Counted from the stretch's first letter, positions 7,677-16,073 are shown. The stretch is DNA of 64,000 nt from UBA2862 sp045658005 (GCA_045658005.1 JAZOUD010000110.1:11720-75719), one strand, 5' to 3'. Notes: generated by a model not told the origin, from the sequence alone. Translations and numbers: made by a program.

Positions 7677-7699
7677 CCAGTTGGTGCAGAAAATATCGC

Positions 7700-7728
7700 T
7701 TGTTTGCGGGACTGGTTTGCGGTATAAT
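7700..7728 (+). promoter_or_regulatory. Promoter of the methyltransferase gene
   Basis: TTGTTT (7700-7705), 17-bp spacer, TATAAT (7723-7728). Confidence 0.6.
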
Positions 7729-7782
7729 GATAATAATTACAATATTGGACCGTCCTTTGCAGAGACATTTCCCGGAGGGCCT

Positions 7783-8499
7783 ATGTATTCAAGCCTGTTT
7801 TGCCGGCTGTACAACGAATTCGGCTGGAACGAGTACCCCCGCGTGTTTGCCGAACAGCTCTTGAAGTGGCTGGAACGGCGAAACGCCACGGTCAGGTCCG
7901 CGCTGGACCTGGGCTGCGGCACCGGGGTGCTTTGCGAGACGCTGCACGCCCGGGGCATCGACACGCTGGGGGTGGACCTGTCCCGGGAGATGATCGACAT
8001 CGCCCGGCAGCGCTCGCCCCGGCTGCGCTACGCGGTGGCGGACATCGTATCCCTGCGCCCGGACCGGCGATTCGACCTCGCCACCTGCACCGGGGACGCC
8101 ATCAACCATATCGCCGACCTGGCTGACGTGGGCCGCGTATTTGCCAACGTACACGCCGCGCTGAACCCCGGCGGATATTTCGTGTTCGACCTGCTGGACC
8201 CCTCCGAGGCCATCACCGGCGAGCCCTTCGAGGCGGCCTGCGGCGAACGCGGCCATGTGCGCTTTTTCACCGAACAGGCGGGCGACGGGCACATCGCGCT
8301 GCACATCGACATGTTCGAAGACGGCGCGTTGAAGTTCGCGGAGGTCATCCGTGAAAAGGTGCACGACGTGGACGCGATATGCGGCCTGCTGCGGGAAAAC
8401 GGCTTCACCGTCCTGCAATGCGCGGACCGCCTGCTGCTGGACAGCGACAGCCACGGCACGACCTGGTTCATCGCGACACAGCGAACGAAAGGCCTTTGA
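7783..8499 (+). CDS. Class I SAM-dependent methyltransferase
   Basis: 238 residues from the ATG at 7783, GGAGG four bases upstream. Seen: LDLGCGTGVL (motif I, SAM-binding), GVDLSREM (acidic end of strand 2), LATCTGDAINHI (motif post II) and LNPGGYFVFDLL, as in small-molecule methyltransferases of the Methyltransf_25/DUF type. Substrate cannot be read from the sequence. It has its own promoter and stands alone between the CARF gene and a repeat, so no pathway context is available. Confidence 0.8.
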   Translation: MYSSLFCRLYNEFGWNEYPRVFAEQLLKWLERRNATVRSALDLGCGTGVLCETLHARGIDTLGVDLSREMIDIARQRSPRLRYAVADIVSLRPDRRFDLATCTGDAINHIADLADVGRVFANVHAALNPGGYFVFDLLDPSEAITGEPFEAACGERGHVRFFTEQAGDGHIALHIDMFEDGALKFAEVIREKVHDVDAICGLLRENGFTVLQCADRLLLDSDSHGTTWFIATQRTKGL

Positions 8500-8516
8500 T
8501 TACAATGGACATACTT

Positions 8517-8566
8517 CGTAGGGGCGCTCTCCGAGCGCCCACGGGCGATTGGAAATCGCCCCTACG
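8517..8566. repeat. Intergenic inverted repeat, GTAGGGGCG family
   Basis: CGTAGGGGCG (8517-8526) pairs with CGCCCCTACG (8557-8566); inside are GCGCTCTCCGAGCGC and GGGCGATTGGAAATCGCCC as nested hairpins. A related copy with the same GGGGCGCTCTCCGAGCGCCC core lies at 11936-11971 in the opposite sense. It looks like a small dispersed mobile or structural repeat. Confidence 0.7.
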
Positions 8567-8636
8567 GATGCGTTCACTTATCATGGCCCGGCTTAACCGC
8601 ATGATGCTTACTGTAATTATCGAGGAGGAAACCGCC

Positions 8637-8924
8637 TTGGACAAGCAGACGAAGCACTACGCCTTTTTCCAGAACCGGGAATGCGAGTATTTCCCATGCC
8701 ACCGGGTCGAAGACCCGGACCGCTTCAACTGTCTTTTCTGCTACTGTCCCCTGTACGCGCTGGGCAAGCGCTGCGGCGGCAATTTCAGGTATTCGGAAAA
8801 GGGCTACAAGGATTGCACCCACTGCGCGTTTCCCCACATGCCGGAAAACTATGAGAAGGTCACCGGACGGTACCGGGAGATCATGGAGCTCGTGCGGGAG
8901 AACGACGCGCGGTTTGAGAAATGA
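8637..8924 (+). CDS. Cysteine-rich small domain protein
   Basis: 95 residues starting at TTG 8637 with GAGGAGGA at 8622-8629; upstream codons come from the intergenic repeat. Nine cysteines in pairs (CEYFPCH, CLFCYC, CGG, CTHC) fit the Cys-rich small domain family (PF04071), probably a metal or Fe-S binding fold. Members are often found with cobalamin genes, and a cobalamin-riboswitch operon follows here, but it is convergent and separated by a terminator. Function unknown. Confidence 0.72.
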   Translation: MDKQTKHYAFFQNRECEYFPCHRVEDPDRFNCLFCYCPLYALGKRCGGNFRYSEKGYKDCTHCAFPHMPENYEKVTGRYREIMELVRENDARFEK

Positions 8925-8935
8925 TGAATCCATGA

Positions 8936-8972
8936 AAAATGGCCCGGAGCTCAAGGCTCCGAGCCATTTTTC
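8936..8972. terminator. Bidirectional terminator
   Basis: AAAATGGCCCGGAGC pairs with GCTCCGAGCCATTTT around a CAAG loop, with T-runs on both strands, between two convergent genes. Confidence 0.85.
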
Positions 8973-8979
8973 ATTATCG

Positions 8980-9435
8980 TTATTTCGCCTCGGCCGGCAC
9001 GGGATTGCTGACCATGACCTTGTGGTCGTACCACTTGCCCTTCTTGCCCAGCAGGGCGCAGTCGAATTCCTCGCCGATGACGGGCACGGGGATGTCGAAG
9101 CCGTAGACCTCACCGGTGGTGCCGTCGTTGTAGTTCACGGTGTCGGTGGTGGGCTCCAGCAGGGCCGCGCCCTCCTTCTCGGCGTCCTCGGCCAGGCCGG
9201 GGAACAGGTTGACGATGTTCTTGGAGACCAGCGTCACGTGAATGGTCATCTGGCCGTCCTTCACGGTCAGCGTGCCGATGTTGCCATAGGCCTCGTTGAC
9301 GTGGAACATGCTGTGATCGGTGGTGAACTCGGCGTTGTATACGCCGTCCGCCAGGGTTTCAGCGGCTTCGGCCAGCGCAGCGAAGCTGCACAGCGCCAGC
9401 AGCAGGGCCAGCGCAAGGGCAATCATTCTCTTCAT
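8980..9435 (-). CDS. Secreted protein of the CbiK operon, unknown function
   Basis: 151 residues; start at 9435 because GGAGG is seven bases away (the ATG at 9441 is too close). Signal peptide with a long Ala/Leu core ending near ALAEA. The mature part (LADGVYNAEFTTDHSMFHV, GTLTVKDGQMTIHVTL) resembles small exported beta-sandwich proteins of clostridia that accompany metal or corrinoid uptake genes; I cannot name a family. It follows the exported chelatase gene, separated by a GC-rich hairpin (about 9459-9486), and shares its cobalamin riboswitch. A role in holding or delivering cobalt or a tetrapyrrole outside the membrane is inferred only. Confidence 0.6.
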   Translation of the reverse strand: MKRMIALALALLLALCSFAALAEAAETLADGVYNAEFTTDHSMFHVNEAYGNIGTLTVKDGQMTIHVTLVSKNIVNLFPGLAEDAEKEGAALLEPTTDTVNYNDGTTGEVYGFDIPVPVIGEEFDCALLGKKGKWYDHKVMVSNPVPAEAK

Positions 9436-9504
9436 ATTCATACCTCCAACATGGCCGAAGCCCCCGTGCCCATGGGGCCGGAGGCTTTGGCGTCATTACT
9501 TCTT

Positions 9505-10656
9505 TCAGCCGAGGACGGCATTGGCGATGGCTTCGCCGGTGTGAAGCACGTACAGGGCCTGAACCAGGTCAATGCGGCCCAGACCGGCGATCTGGCATTC
9601 GACGCTGTCGAAAGCGCCGGAAGCGGTGAACTGGCTGATCCAGGACTCCTCGTCCTCAGGATCGGCCATGTCGTTGTTGGCATGATCGCCCGCAACGACC
9701 ATCAGGGGCCGCAGGATGACCTTCTTGAAGCCGGCATCCTTCACCTTGCCGATGACCACGGAGCACTCAGTGTCCTCCGGTTCGCCCTCGACGGTGCCGA
9801 TGAACACATTCGTGAAGCCAAGCTCGTTCATCTGGGTCTGCATCTGGTCATAGGTCACGTTGGCGGTATGGCTGGTGCCATGGCCCATGAATACGAAGGC
9901 GGCGCCTGCCTTGGCGGCGGAAAAAATGTCGTCATACTCGGATTCGATGACGGCCTCGCTCACGACTGCCGCGGCGACAGCGGCCTTGTCCGAGTTGATG
10001 ACGGTGGCGTCCGTGCCGACTTCGCCCAGCAGGGGCTCAGCCACGATGATCGTCTCGATCTTGTCCTTATATCCCTCCAGCACGCCGATCAGCTCGTCGT
10101 ACTCGGCGCCGTGCATCAGGTGGGTGGGCTGCACGATCAGGTTCTTGACGCCGTTGGCAACGGCGCGGTCCAGGGCCTGGGCCACGTTGTCGATCTTCTC
10201 GCCGTCGCGGGCCTGGATGTGGTTGATGATGATCTGGGCGGTGAAGGCGCGGCGCACGGACCAATCCGGATACGCGGCCTGCATGGCCTTCTCGATGCCG
10301 CCGATGTCCTCGACGCGGCTGTCGTTGAAGGAGGTGCCGAAGCTGACCACCAGCAGCTCGTTCTCGCCGATGCCATTGGCGTTCAGCGGATTGTCCTTAA
10401 CGGCGTCGCCGGTGTCGCGTCCAAAGTAATCAGCCTCTTCCACCAGCGCCTTCTGGGCGTCGGTCAGGGCGTCCCAGCCGGCCTTGGCGGCGGCGCACAG
10501 GGCGTCGGTCTCTTCGGTCCACTCCTGAACCTGGATCGCGGCGATCTGCTCGTCAACCGCGGCGGCAGCGGCCTTGTCGGCGTCCTCGGCGAACGCGACG
10601 GCGCCCATGGCGACGACCATCGCCAGCACGATCAGCATGGAAAGCAGTTTCTTCAT
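9505..10656 (-). CDS. cbiK: Exported CbiK-like sirohydrochlorin cobaltochelatase
   Basis: 383 residues. A signal peptide (residues 1-23, cut near AFA) and an 70-residue helical linker precede a chelatase domain: LLVVSFGTSF near 101, QPTHLMHG (H179, H182) and GHGTSH (258-263), matching the metal-binding histidines of CbiK. CbiK inserts cobalt into sirohydrochlorin or precorrin-2 in anaerobic B12 synthesis; exported forms are known in Desulfovibrio. Start ATG 10656 with GGAGG. Directly downstream of a cobalamin riboswitch and terminator. Because it is exported, a role in cobalt or tetrapyrrole handling at the cell surface is as likely as classical synthesis. Confidence 0.88.
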   Translation of the reverse strand: MKKLLSMLIVLAMVVAMGAVAFAEDADKAAAAAVDEQIAAIQVQEWTEETDALCAAAKAGWDALTDAQKALVEEADYFGRDTGDAVKDNPLNANGIGENELLVVSFGTSFNDSRVEDIGGIEKAMQAAYPDWSVRRAFTAQIIINHIQARDGEKIDNVAQALDRAVANGVKNLIVQPTHLMHGAEYDELIGVLEGYKDKIETIIVAEPLLGEVGTDATVINSDKAAVAAAVVSEAVIESEYDDIFSAAKAGAAFVFMGHGTSHTANVTYDQMQTQMNELGFTNVFIGTVEGEPEDTECSVVIGKVKDAGFKKVILRPLMVVAGDHANNDMADPEDEESWISQFTASGAFDSVECQIAGLGRIDLVQALYVLHTGEAIANAVLG

Positions 10657-10732
10657 GGTGTATTCCTCCTGATATGATGGATTTTATTGGAGCCGGCCAC
10701 CCGGTCGGACAGCAATACACGTTTGCGCGGGC

Positions 10733-10773
10733 AAAATAAGAGCCCGCAGGGCGCACAAGCGTCCGGCAGGCTC
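10733..10773 (-). terminator. Riboswitch-linked terminator before cbiK
   Basis: On the minus strand GAGCCTGCCGGACGC pairs with GCGCCCTGCGGGCTC (10773-10740) with a TTGT loop, followed by TTATTTT. It lies between the cobalamin aptamer and the cbiK start, as expected for transcriptional control by the riboswitch. Confidence 0.78.
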
Positions 10774-10814
10774 CGATCAATCGGCGTTTGCTATGCTGCC
10801 AGGCACTCGTGGCA

Positions 10815-11012
10815 TGAGGCGCGTTGGCGCCTCCGCATACAGCCGGGCAGGTCTCCTGACTCACGGATCAACACGATTCGGGCGGCCTTCCCGTTGCCAG
10901 TGGCCCATTTGCCCGATCATTCCCCGATTACAGTGACGAGTTCGCGCGGGATTTTCACCCGCTTCCCTTTTCACCGGACGCATTGCGCCCGACACCCGCT
11001 GTGTTATTCTGT
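10815..11012 (-). ncRNA. Cobalamin riboswitch
   Basis: Read on the minus strand the segment contains GGTGAAAAGGGAAGCGGGTG, then CGCGAACTCGTCACTGTAA, the B12 box GCCACTGG, AACGGGAAGGC, and AGTCAGGAGACCTGCC, in the order of the AdoCbl-type cobalamin riboswitch. Boundaries are approximate. Binding of the cofactor should favour the downstream terminator and switch off cbiK and the secreted partner. Confidence 0.93.
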
Positions 11013-11023
11013 TGTTCGCCTAT

Positions 11024-11052
11024 ACTTTATCACATGTAACTCACTTTTGCAA
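11024..11052 (-). promoter_or_regulatory. Promoter of the riboswitch-cbiK operon
   Basis: Minus strand TTGCAA (11052-11047), 17-bp spacer, TAAAGT (11029-11024), just upstream of the aptamer. Confidence 0.55.
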
Positions 11053-11088
11053 GCCCATGGGATATTAAAAATGGATGTAGGCGTTCAG

Positions 11089-11892
11089 TCAGCCCGACAG
11101 CGCCTGATCCAGCGTGCCGGCATGCTTGAAGCCGCAAACCATAAACATCGGCGTGGAGGCGAGGTTGAGCTTTTCCTGCTTTGACCACACCCGTTCCCAG
11201 ACGCGGTGATCCGTTTCCACGGCCAGGCCCAGTGAAGTCAGCACCTCCACGTCCCACTGGGGGCGATTGACGCGGGACAGGGGCACCCGGCGGGCGATGT
11301 CCTCCATGCGGTCGAAGTTGTCCCCGACGTTCAGGTCGTCCGCGCCGGCCCGGGCGGTGTTGGTCCTGTCGCGCTCGTAGGCTTCGCGGGCATCATCGTC
11401 AAACAGGTAGCGATACCAGTTGGCGTCAAAATTCAAGAGCAGCCCGCCGGGCTTCAGCACCCGCGCCCATTCGCCATAGGCCTTCCGAGGCTCGGGCAGG
11501 TTCCAGGTCACGTTGCGGGAAACCACCACGTCAAAGCTGTGATCGGCAAAATCCAGCGCCTGGGCATTCATTTCCATAAAGCTGATCGCGCCCGCCAGCG
11601 CGCCTGCGTTCCGGCGCGCCTCGGCCAGCATGGAGGGGGTCAGGTCGATGGCCGTCACCCGATAGCCCGCCCCCGCCAGCAATATGGCGAAGAAGCCGGG
11701 GCCGGTGCCGATCTCCAGCACCCGTATGGCGCGTGGACTGCGCCCCGGAAAGCGCGCTGCAATGCGCTCATTCAGGGCTGTAAGCCACAGCCGGCGCTGG
11801 TTCGTGGCCAGCTCCACCCGGTTCACCTCTGAATAGCCCGAAGCCCTTTGGGTCCAGTAGTCGCGGTTTTCGCGGATGATCGTCGTGCTCAT
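11089..11892 (-). CDS. Class I SAM-dependent methyltransferase
   Basis: 267 residues from ATG 11892 with GAGGAC upstream; in-frame codons further upstream are translated from an intergenic repeat and are excluded. Seen: VLEIGTGPGFFAIL (motif I), TAIDLTPSML, FDVVVSRNVTWNL (motif II) and LKPGGLLLNFDANWY, a UbiE/Methyltransf_11 pattern. The NVTWNLP and DANWY segments resemble methyltransferases that sit beside metal or corrinoid transporters, but the substrate is unknown. It ends just upstream of the cobalamin riboswitch promoter. Confidence 0.78.
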   Translation of the reverse strand: MSTTIIRENRDYWTQRASGYSEVNRVELATNQRRLWLTALNERIAARFPGRSPRAIRVLEIGTGPGFFAILLAGAGYRVTAIDLTPSMLAEARRNAGALAGAISFMEMNAQALDFADHSFDVVVSRNVTWNLPEPRKAYGEWARVLKPGGLLLNFDANWYRYLFDDDAREAYERDRTNTARAGADDLNVGDNFDRMEDIARRVPLSRVNRPQWDVEVLTSLGLAVETDHRVWERVWSKQEKLNLASTPMFMVCGFKHAGTLDQALSG

Positions 11893-11935
11893 GTCGTCCT
11901 CGCTGCGATTAATTCTCATAATATGGTTGTTCAGG

Positions 11936-11971
11936 CCGGCGGGCGCTCGGAGAGCGCCCCTGCGGTGCAGG
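11936..11971. repeat. Second copy of the GGGGCGCTC intergenic repeat
   Basis: GGGCGCTCGGAGAGCGCCCC (within 11941-11960) is the same core as in 8517-8566, in the opposite orientation, placed in the leader of the methyltransferase gene. Confidence 0.6.
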
Positions 11972-12005
11972 TTCATTGTTACCTCATAATATTTTAAAAG
12001 CATGC

Positions 12006-12050
12006 GAAAACTCCCGCAACCCCCATAGGGGGATATTCGCGGGAGTTTTC
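12006..12050 (-). terminator. Terminator of the SGNH hydrolase operon
   Basis: GAAAACTCCCGC (12006-12017) pairs perfectly with 12039-12050 and an inner CCCCC/GGGGG extends the stem; TTTTAA follows on both sides. Confidence 0.8.
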
Positions 12051-12071
12051 ACATGCTTTTAATATGATCGG

Positions 12072-12713
12072 TCAACCGATTTCCTTTCGGATCTTCTGCG
12101 CCATGGCCTCTGCCAGGCGCAGGTGGCCCTGCTCGGTCATGTGCACGGCATCCAGCTTTGATACCTCGGCATAGGGCACGGCATCAAAGAAGTCGCAGCG
12201 CATCAGCTTCGATATGCGCCGAAGCTCTCTGGACAGGCCCGCGGATACGGCGATGGCCTGTTCTCCAAAGCACTCCCCGTGGCGGGTCTGCATCAGGTTG
12301 TCCAGGATTTGGGGCGGCGCTGTGATGATGATGTGGGCGCTCTCCCCCGCCTCGTTCATCGCGTACTGCTTGGCCACGCGCACCAGCTGCATCATGCTCT
12401 GGCCGATGCTCATCGGCGTCATGCCGAAGCGCAGCTTGGTGTCGTTGGTGCCCAGCATGATGATGACCGCGTCCAGCGGGTTGTGGGTCATCAGGCATGG
12501 CGGCAGATACTTGACGCCGCTCTTGTAGCCGCCCTCCACGGGATCGTCGAACACGCAGGTCCGCCCGTTGAAGCCCTCCTCGATCACAGCGTAGCCGTCC
12601 CCCAGGATGGCTTGCATGCGCATGGGCCAGCGGGTATGCTCGTCATAGCGCCCGCCCGTGGGAATATAGCCATGCGTGTTTGAATCTCCATAGCAAAGTA
12701 TACGCTTTTGCAA
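12072..12713 (-). CDS. SGNH/GDSL-family hydrolase (arylesterase-like)
   Basis: 213 residues from TTG 12713, AAGGAGAG upstream. Block I is CYGDSNTHGY with the nucleophile serine, block III is MLGTNDTK, and DAVHMTEQGH near the C-terminus carries the Asp-X-X-His dyad. This is the compact GDSN-type SGNH esterase family acting on acyl or acetyl esters. No signal peptide, so cytosolic. It follows the 12742-13464 gene by 28 bases and ends in a strong terminator, so it is probably the last gene of the cdaA-cdaR transcript. Confidence 0.82.
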   Translation of the reverse strand: MQKRILCYGDSNTHGYIPTGGRYDEHTRWPMRMQAILGDGYAVIEEGFNGRTCVFDDPVEGGYKSGVKYLPPCLMTHNPLDAVIIMLGTNDTKLRFGMTPMSIGQSMMQLVRVAKQYAMNEAGESAHIIITAPPQILDNLMQTRHGECFGEQAIAVSAGLSRELRRISKLMRCDFFDAVPYAEVSKLDAVHMTEQGHLRLAEAMAQKIRKEIG

Positions 12714-12741
12714 TGCCGTTCTCTCCTTACTTATACTGCAA

Positions 12742-13464
12742 TTACCGCCGCCTGCGGCGCGGCTTGCGTTCCGCCTGTTCCTGTCGGTTGAACTCGTCAA
12801 ATACAGGCAGGTTGGAGACATTGAACACCTCGTCCTCATAGCTGTCGGAGACATCCCGCTTTTTGAGCTGGGTGGCAAATATGTTCTCCGGCCTGTGGAC
12901 GCGCGCCTCCTGTTCCTGAACGCCGTTATTTGCGATTTGCGCGCCTGGCTTCTTATCCATCGCCCTCTCAGAATCGCTCACGTGCCGCTTGACCCTGGTG
13001 CCCTCCGGACGCCGCCTGGACGACGGCGCTTTGCCGTTGGAGGTCGGGCGCTTCTTCGCCCCGGAAGGCTGGTTTGCAGACTTGCGGGCCTCCTGTCGCC
13101 TGACAACGGTGCTGGCGACCACATAGTCATGCTCGTCCCAGTTGGATGCCAGGTCGCCCTCCCAGTCGTCCGCCCGATCGATATCGGCATTGAGGAAAAA
13201 ACGGTCGTCGTTGACGATGATGCGCTCCTTGCGGAACCACACCCAGTAAGGCCGCCACCGGATCAGCCAGACCAGCCGATCCAGCACCAGGCCCAGGACC
13301 AGGAAAAAGATCAGCAGCTTCGACCAGTTGTTGGCCAGCCATAGCAGCGGCGAACCGCTGGCGCTGCCCGCCAGGTTGAACAGCCTGAGCACCCAATTCG
13401 CGATCCCCTTCAGCCATCCCAGCATCAGGTCCACGATCGCGTTGGAATATCCACTGATTGTCAT
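12742..13464 (-). CDS. Membrane-anchored protein with charged tail, unknown
   Basis: 240 residues. Two hydrophobic segments (about 10-30 and 45-65) are followed by WRPYWVWFRKERI and a long disordered, Arg/Lys/Glu/Ser-rich tail ending in KPRRRRR. I do not recognise a family. It lies 31 bases after cdaR in the same operon, so it may act with the c-di-AMP synthase complex at the membrane. The basic C-terminus could contact nucleic acid or phospholipid; that is only a guess. Confidence 0.6.
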   Translation of the reverse strand: MTISGYSNAIVDLMLGWLKGIANWVLRLFNLAGSASGSPLLWLANNWSKLLIFFLVLGLVLDRLVWLIRWRPYWVWFRKERIIVNDDRFFLNADIDRADDWEGDLASNWDEHDYVVASTVVRRQEARKSANQPSGAKKRPTSNGKAPSSRRRPEGTRVKRHVSDSERAMDKKPGAQIANNGVQEQEARVHRPENIFATQLKKRDVSDSYEDEVFNVSNLPVFDEFNRQEQAERKPRRRRR

Positions 13465-13495
13465 AAACTATCCATCGACCTCCCGGCCGTCGCCG

Positions 13496-15007
13496 TCATT
13501 CGCCGCTGTCATCATTTTCCGCCACGTCGACGTCGGCCTCGGCTTCGTCCTCCGTCACTTCTTCGGCTTCATCCTCTGTCGCGTCGTTGGCTTCATCATC
13601 TGTCGCGTCGTTGGCTTCGTCCTCTGTCGCGTCGTCGGCTTCATCCTTTGTCGCGTCGTCGGCTTCGTCCTCCGTCTCGTCGTCGCCCTCGTCCTCTTCG
13701 TTGTAGCTGATGTCGGTCAGCGTGACGGATGCCGCCTCGCTCATGATCGTAAAGCCCTCGTAGGCCTCCTCGTCGATCTTCGGTGAGAGTATATAATAGC
13801 CCTCTTCAAGCCCCTTCACGTCCACGCTGACGGTCACGCCCTCCTCGCGCAGCTGCTCAACGGCGCTGCGCGGGCCGGTCACCTCCACGCCGAGCTGATC
13901 GTAGCTGGCGATCAGATTTTCGGCCTTGCCTGTGAATATGACCCTGACGTTGTCGAAGTATTCGGTAACCGTCTCCTCGGTGATGGTCACGTTCACATAC
14001 ACCTGCTCGCTGGACACGTTCTTGAAGTCCGACAGCTGTGTCACCGTCGACTTGGCCGAGAGGCTCTGCGTCGCGCCCTCCACCGATACGGGCTCGATCA
14101 CCAGCTGGTCCAGGCTGTCCAGCAGATCCCGTTCGGCGGCCACCTGTATGCTCTGGGGCTGTATCGTCACCGATTGCACCTGATAGCCCTCCGCCGGAAC
14201 GCCGGTGATGATGCTCTGCTGGTCCGTGGATACGGGAATTTCCCGGCAGGGATAGATATCCACGCTGACGGAGATCGACGACGTGGAACAATTCAGCATG
14301 TCCTGGGGTATCTCGTTGCCCGCGGCGTCCAGCAGCACGTAGGGCCGCGCGGTAACGGTGGAATCGGTCATGCCCCTCACATCCGCCACCGCACGGGCCG
14401 AGGTGATGCTCTGCACCACCGAAGCCGCGCCGGAGATCGTCAGCATCGAAGGATTGCTGCGGCTGACATTGTACCAGTAGCCTTCCGTCTGGCCTTCGAT
14501 GACGGAATTCACCGCCACATTTCGGGAATCCAGGTTTTCAAAGGTCAGCGTCAGCGTCTCGGGGCTGATGCTGCGCACGCGGCCATAGCTGGACGTGGCC
14601 CGCAAGGGCACCTCCTGGGTGCCGACGGCGCGCACGCTGGAGAGGTCCAGCGCCACCTGCACGTTGTCGGCGGATACCCTGGAATAGTCCGCCTGGGGCG
14701 CCTCCACGGTGACCGTGATGCCAGACAGCGCCTCCTCGGGGCTTTCCGACAGGGCCAGCTTGTTGTCCGAGAGGGTGGAGAGGCCGCTGACGGTGCCCGT
14801 CAGGTTGTAGATCGTCTTGTTGCGGGTGATCGAGCTGTTGGTGGCGGTCACGTAGTTCCACAGCAGTATGGCCAGCAGCAGCGACAGCAGCTTGTACCCC
14901 AGGTTGTTCGACAGGGAGCCGATGATCCATCGCACCGGCCGGGGCGAACGCCTGTAGAAGCTGCTGGCGAACAGCCTTTCGCGCAGTTGGATCAGTTTAT
15001 TCTTCAT
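13496..15007 (-). CDS. cdaR: CdaR, YbbR-domain regulator of CdaA, with acidic repeat tail
   Basis: 503 residues. One N-terminal membrane segment (LLSLLLAILLWNYVTATNS, about 40-58) anchors an extracytoplasmic part made of about four YbbR domains. In Firmicutes CdaR binds and modulates the diadenylate cyclase CdaA. The gene overlaps cdaA by 11 bases. The last 65 residues are a run of eight-residue units close to DEADDATE, encoded by a 24-bp minisatellite around 13555-13700; such a tail is not part of the usual protein and is probably a flexible acidic extension outside the cell. Confidence 0.9.
   Translation of the reverse strand: MKNKLIQLRERLFASSFYRRSPRPVRWIIGSLSNNLGYKLLSLLLAILLWNYVTATNSSITRNKTIYNLTGTVSGLSTLSDNKLALSESPEEALSGITVTVEAPQADYSRVSADNVQVALDLSSVRAVGTQEVPLRATSSYGRVRSISPETLTLTFENLDSRNVAVNSVIEGQTEGYWYNVSRSNPSMLTISGAASVVQSITSARAVADVRGMTDSTVTARPYVLLDAAGNEIPQDMLNCSTSSISVSVDIYPCREIPVSTDQQSIITGVPAEGYQVQSVTIQPQSIQVAAERDLLDSLDQLVIEPVSVEGATQSLSAKSTVTQLSDFKNVSSEQVYVNVTITEETVTEYFDNVRVIFTGKAENLIASYDQLGVEVTGPRSAVEQLREEGVTVSVDVKGLEEGYYILSPKIDEEAYEGFTIMSEAASVTLTDISYNEEDEGDDETEDEADDATKDEADDATEDEANDATDDEANDATEDEAEEVTEDEAEADVDVAENDDSGE
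13555..13700. repeat. 24-bp tandem repeat inside cdaR
   Basis: About five imperfect 24-base units encode DEADDATK/E, DEANDATD/E and DEAEEVTE. Copies differ mainly at third positions, so the array is old or kept in frame by selection. Confidence 0.75.
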
Positions 15008-15875
15008 CTTGCTGTTCCTCCCTGCGCAGCGTGCTCAGCCAGGAATACATGTTCCGCTCCGGCGTAAACAGCTCTGTCAGCAGTATGTTCAGCGAGCGCG
15101 CGTCCAGGTGGCGGGTGAGCCTGCCCTCCCTGGCCATGGAGATGATGCCGGTCTCCTCCGACACGATCAGCGACACCGCGTCCGTGGTCTCGGTGATGCC
15201 GATGGCGGCCCGGTGCCGCGTGCCCAGATCCTTGCTGATGGAGGGATCGGAGGACAGCGGCAGTATGCAGGCCGCGGCGTTGATGCGCCGGTTGCGTATG
15301 ATCATCGCGCCGTCGTGCAGCGGTGTGTTGGGCTCAAAGATGTTTTCGATCAGCGGCGCCGATATCTCGGCGTCCACCCGCGTGCCGGTCTCGATGACGT
15401 CGCCCAGGCCTGTCACGCGCTCGATGACGATCAGCGCGCCGATCTTCTTGCGCGCCATGTCGTTCATCGCCCGCACGATCTCCGTCACGGGCTTTTCGAC
15501 CTGTTCGGCCTCTTCCCGCCTGCCGATCGGGCCGAACATGCTGCGCATGAACCTCGAGCGGCCGATCTGGTCCAGCCCGCGCCTGAATTCGGGCTGGAAC
15601 AGTATGACCAGCACCAGCAGGCCCATGCTGATGATCTGATTGAGCAGCCAGGAGACCGCGTTAAAGCGCAGGATGCTGGCGATCCAGGCCATGATCAGCA
15701 CCACGGCGATGCCCTTGAACAGCGAATTCGACCGGGTGTGTATGACCAGCTTGATCACGTTGTATATCAAAACGGCCAGTATGGCCACGTCAACGATATT
15801 GCGCCAATCCGGGTGTTCGAAGAGATTGGTAAACAGCGCGCCGATGGAAGTGAATATTTCACGAATCTGCACCAT
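14997..15875 (-). CDS. cdaA: Diadenylate cyclase CdaA
   Basis: 292 residues from ATG 15875 with GGAGGTG. Three membrane segments (residues 20-95) precede the DAC domain with LHDGAMII and GTRHRAAIG, the DGA and RHR motifs that bind and cyclise two ATP to c-di-AMP. It is membrane-bound and forms a complex with CdaR encoded next. c-di-AMP controls potassium and osmolyte transport and wall homeostasis in Firmicutes. The glmM gene that usually follows is absent here; two unknown genes follow instead. Confidence 0.95.
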   Translation of the reverse strand: MVQIREIFTSIGALFTNLFEHPDWRNIVDVAILAVLIYNVIKLVIHTRSNSLFKGIAVVLIMAWIASILRFNAVSWLLNQIISMGLLVLVILFQPEFRRGLDQIGRSRFMRSMFGPIGRREEAEQVEKPVTEIVRAMNDMARKKIGALIVIERVTGLGDVIETGTRVDAEISAPLIENIFEPNTPLHDGAMIIRNRRINAAACILPLSSDPSISKDLGTRHRAAIGITETTDAVSLIVSEETGIISMAREGRLTRHLDARSLNILLTELFTPERNMYSWLSTLRREEQQDEE

Positions 15876-15913
15876 GTTTGCCACCTCCGTCATTTATGAA
15901 TTTGACCGAGTCT

Positions 15914-15942
15914 ATTATAATACAAAACCGCTTAAAAACCAA
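15914..15942 (-). promoter_or_regulatory. Promoter of the cdaA operon
   Basis: Minus strand TTGGTT (15942-15937), 17-bp spacer, TATAAT (15919-15914). Confidence 0.7.
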
Positions 15943-16073
15943 TGTATTTTCGAAAATTGAATTCAAAAATAATATGGCGCCTCACCCGGAAGCGCAATCG
16001 CCCGAAACGACTGTCGCAATGCTCCCGAATCGGCCGCCGGCGACGGAATTCGCCATTTTTCTGTCACAAAAGA

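Noticed and set aside
8851..10677. A 608-codon plus-strand open frame across the cbiK region
   Set aside because: It mirrors the minus-strand cbiK and its secreted partner, has no ribosome-binding site, lacks family motifs and crosses a terminator; high GC keeps the opposite frame open.
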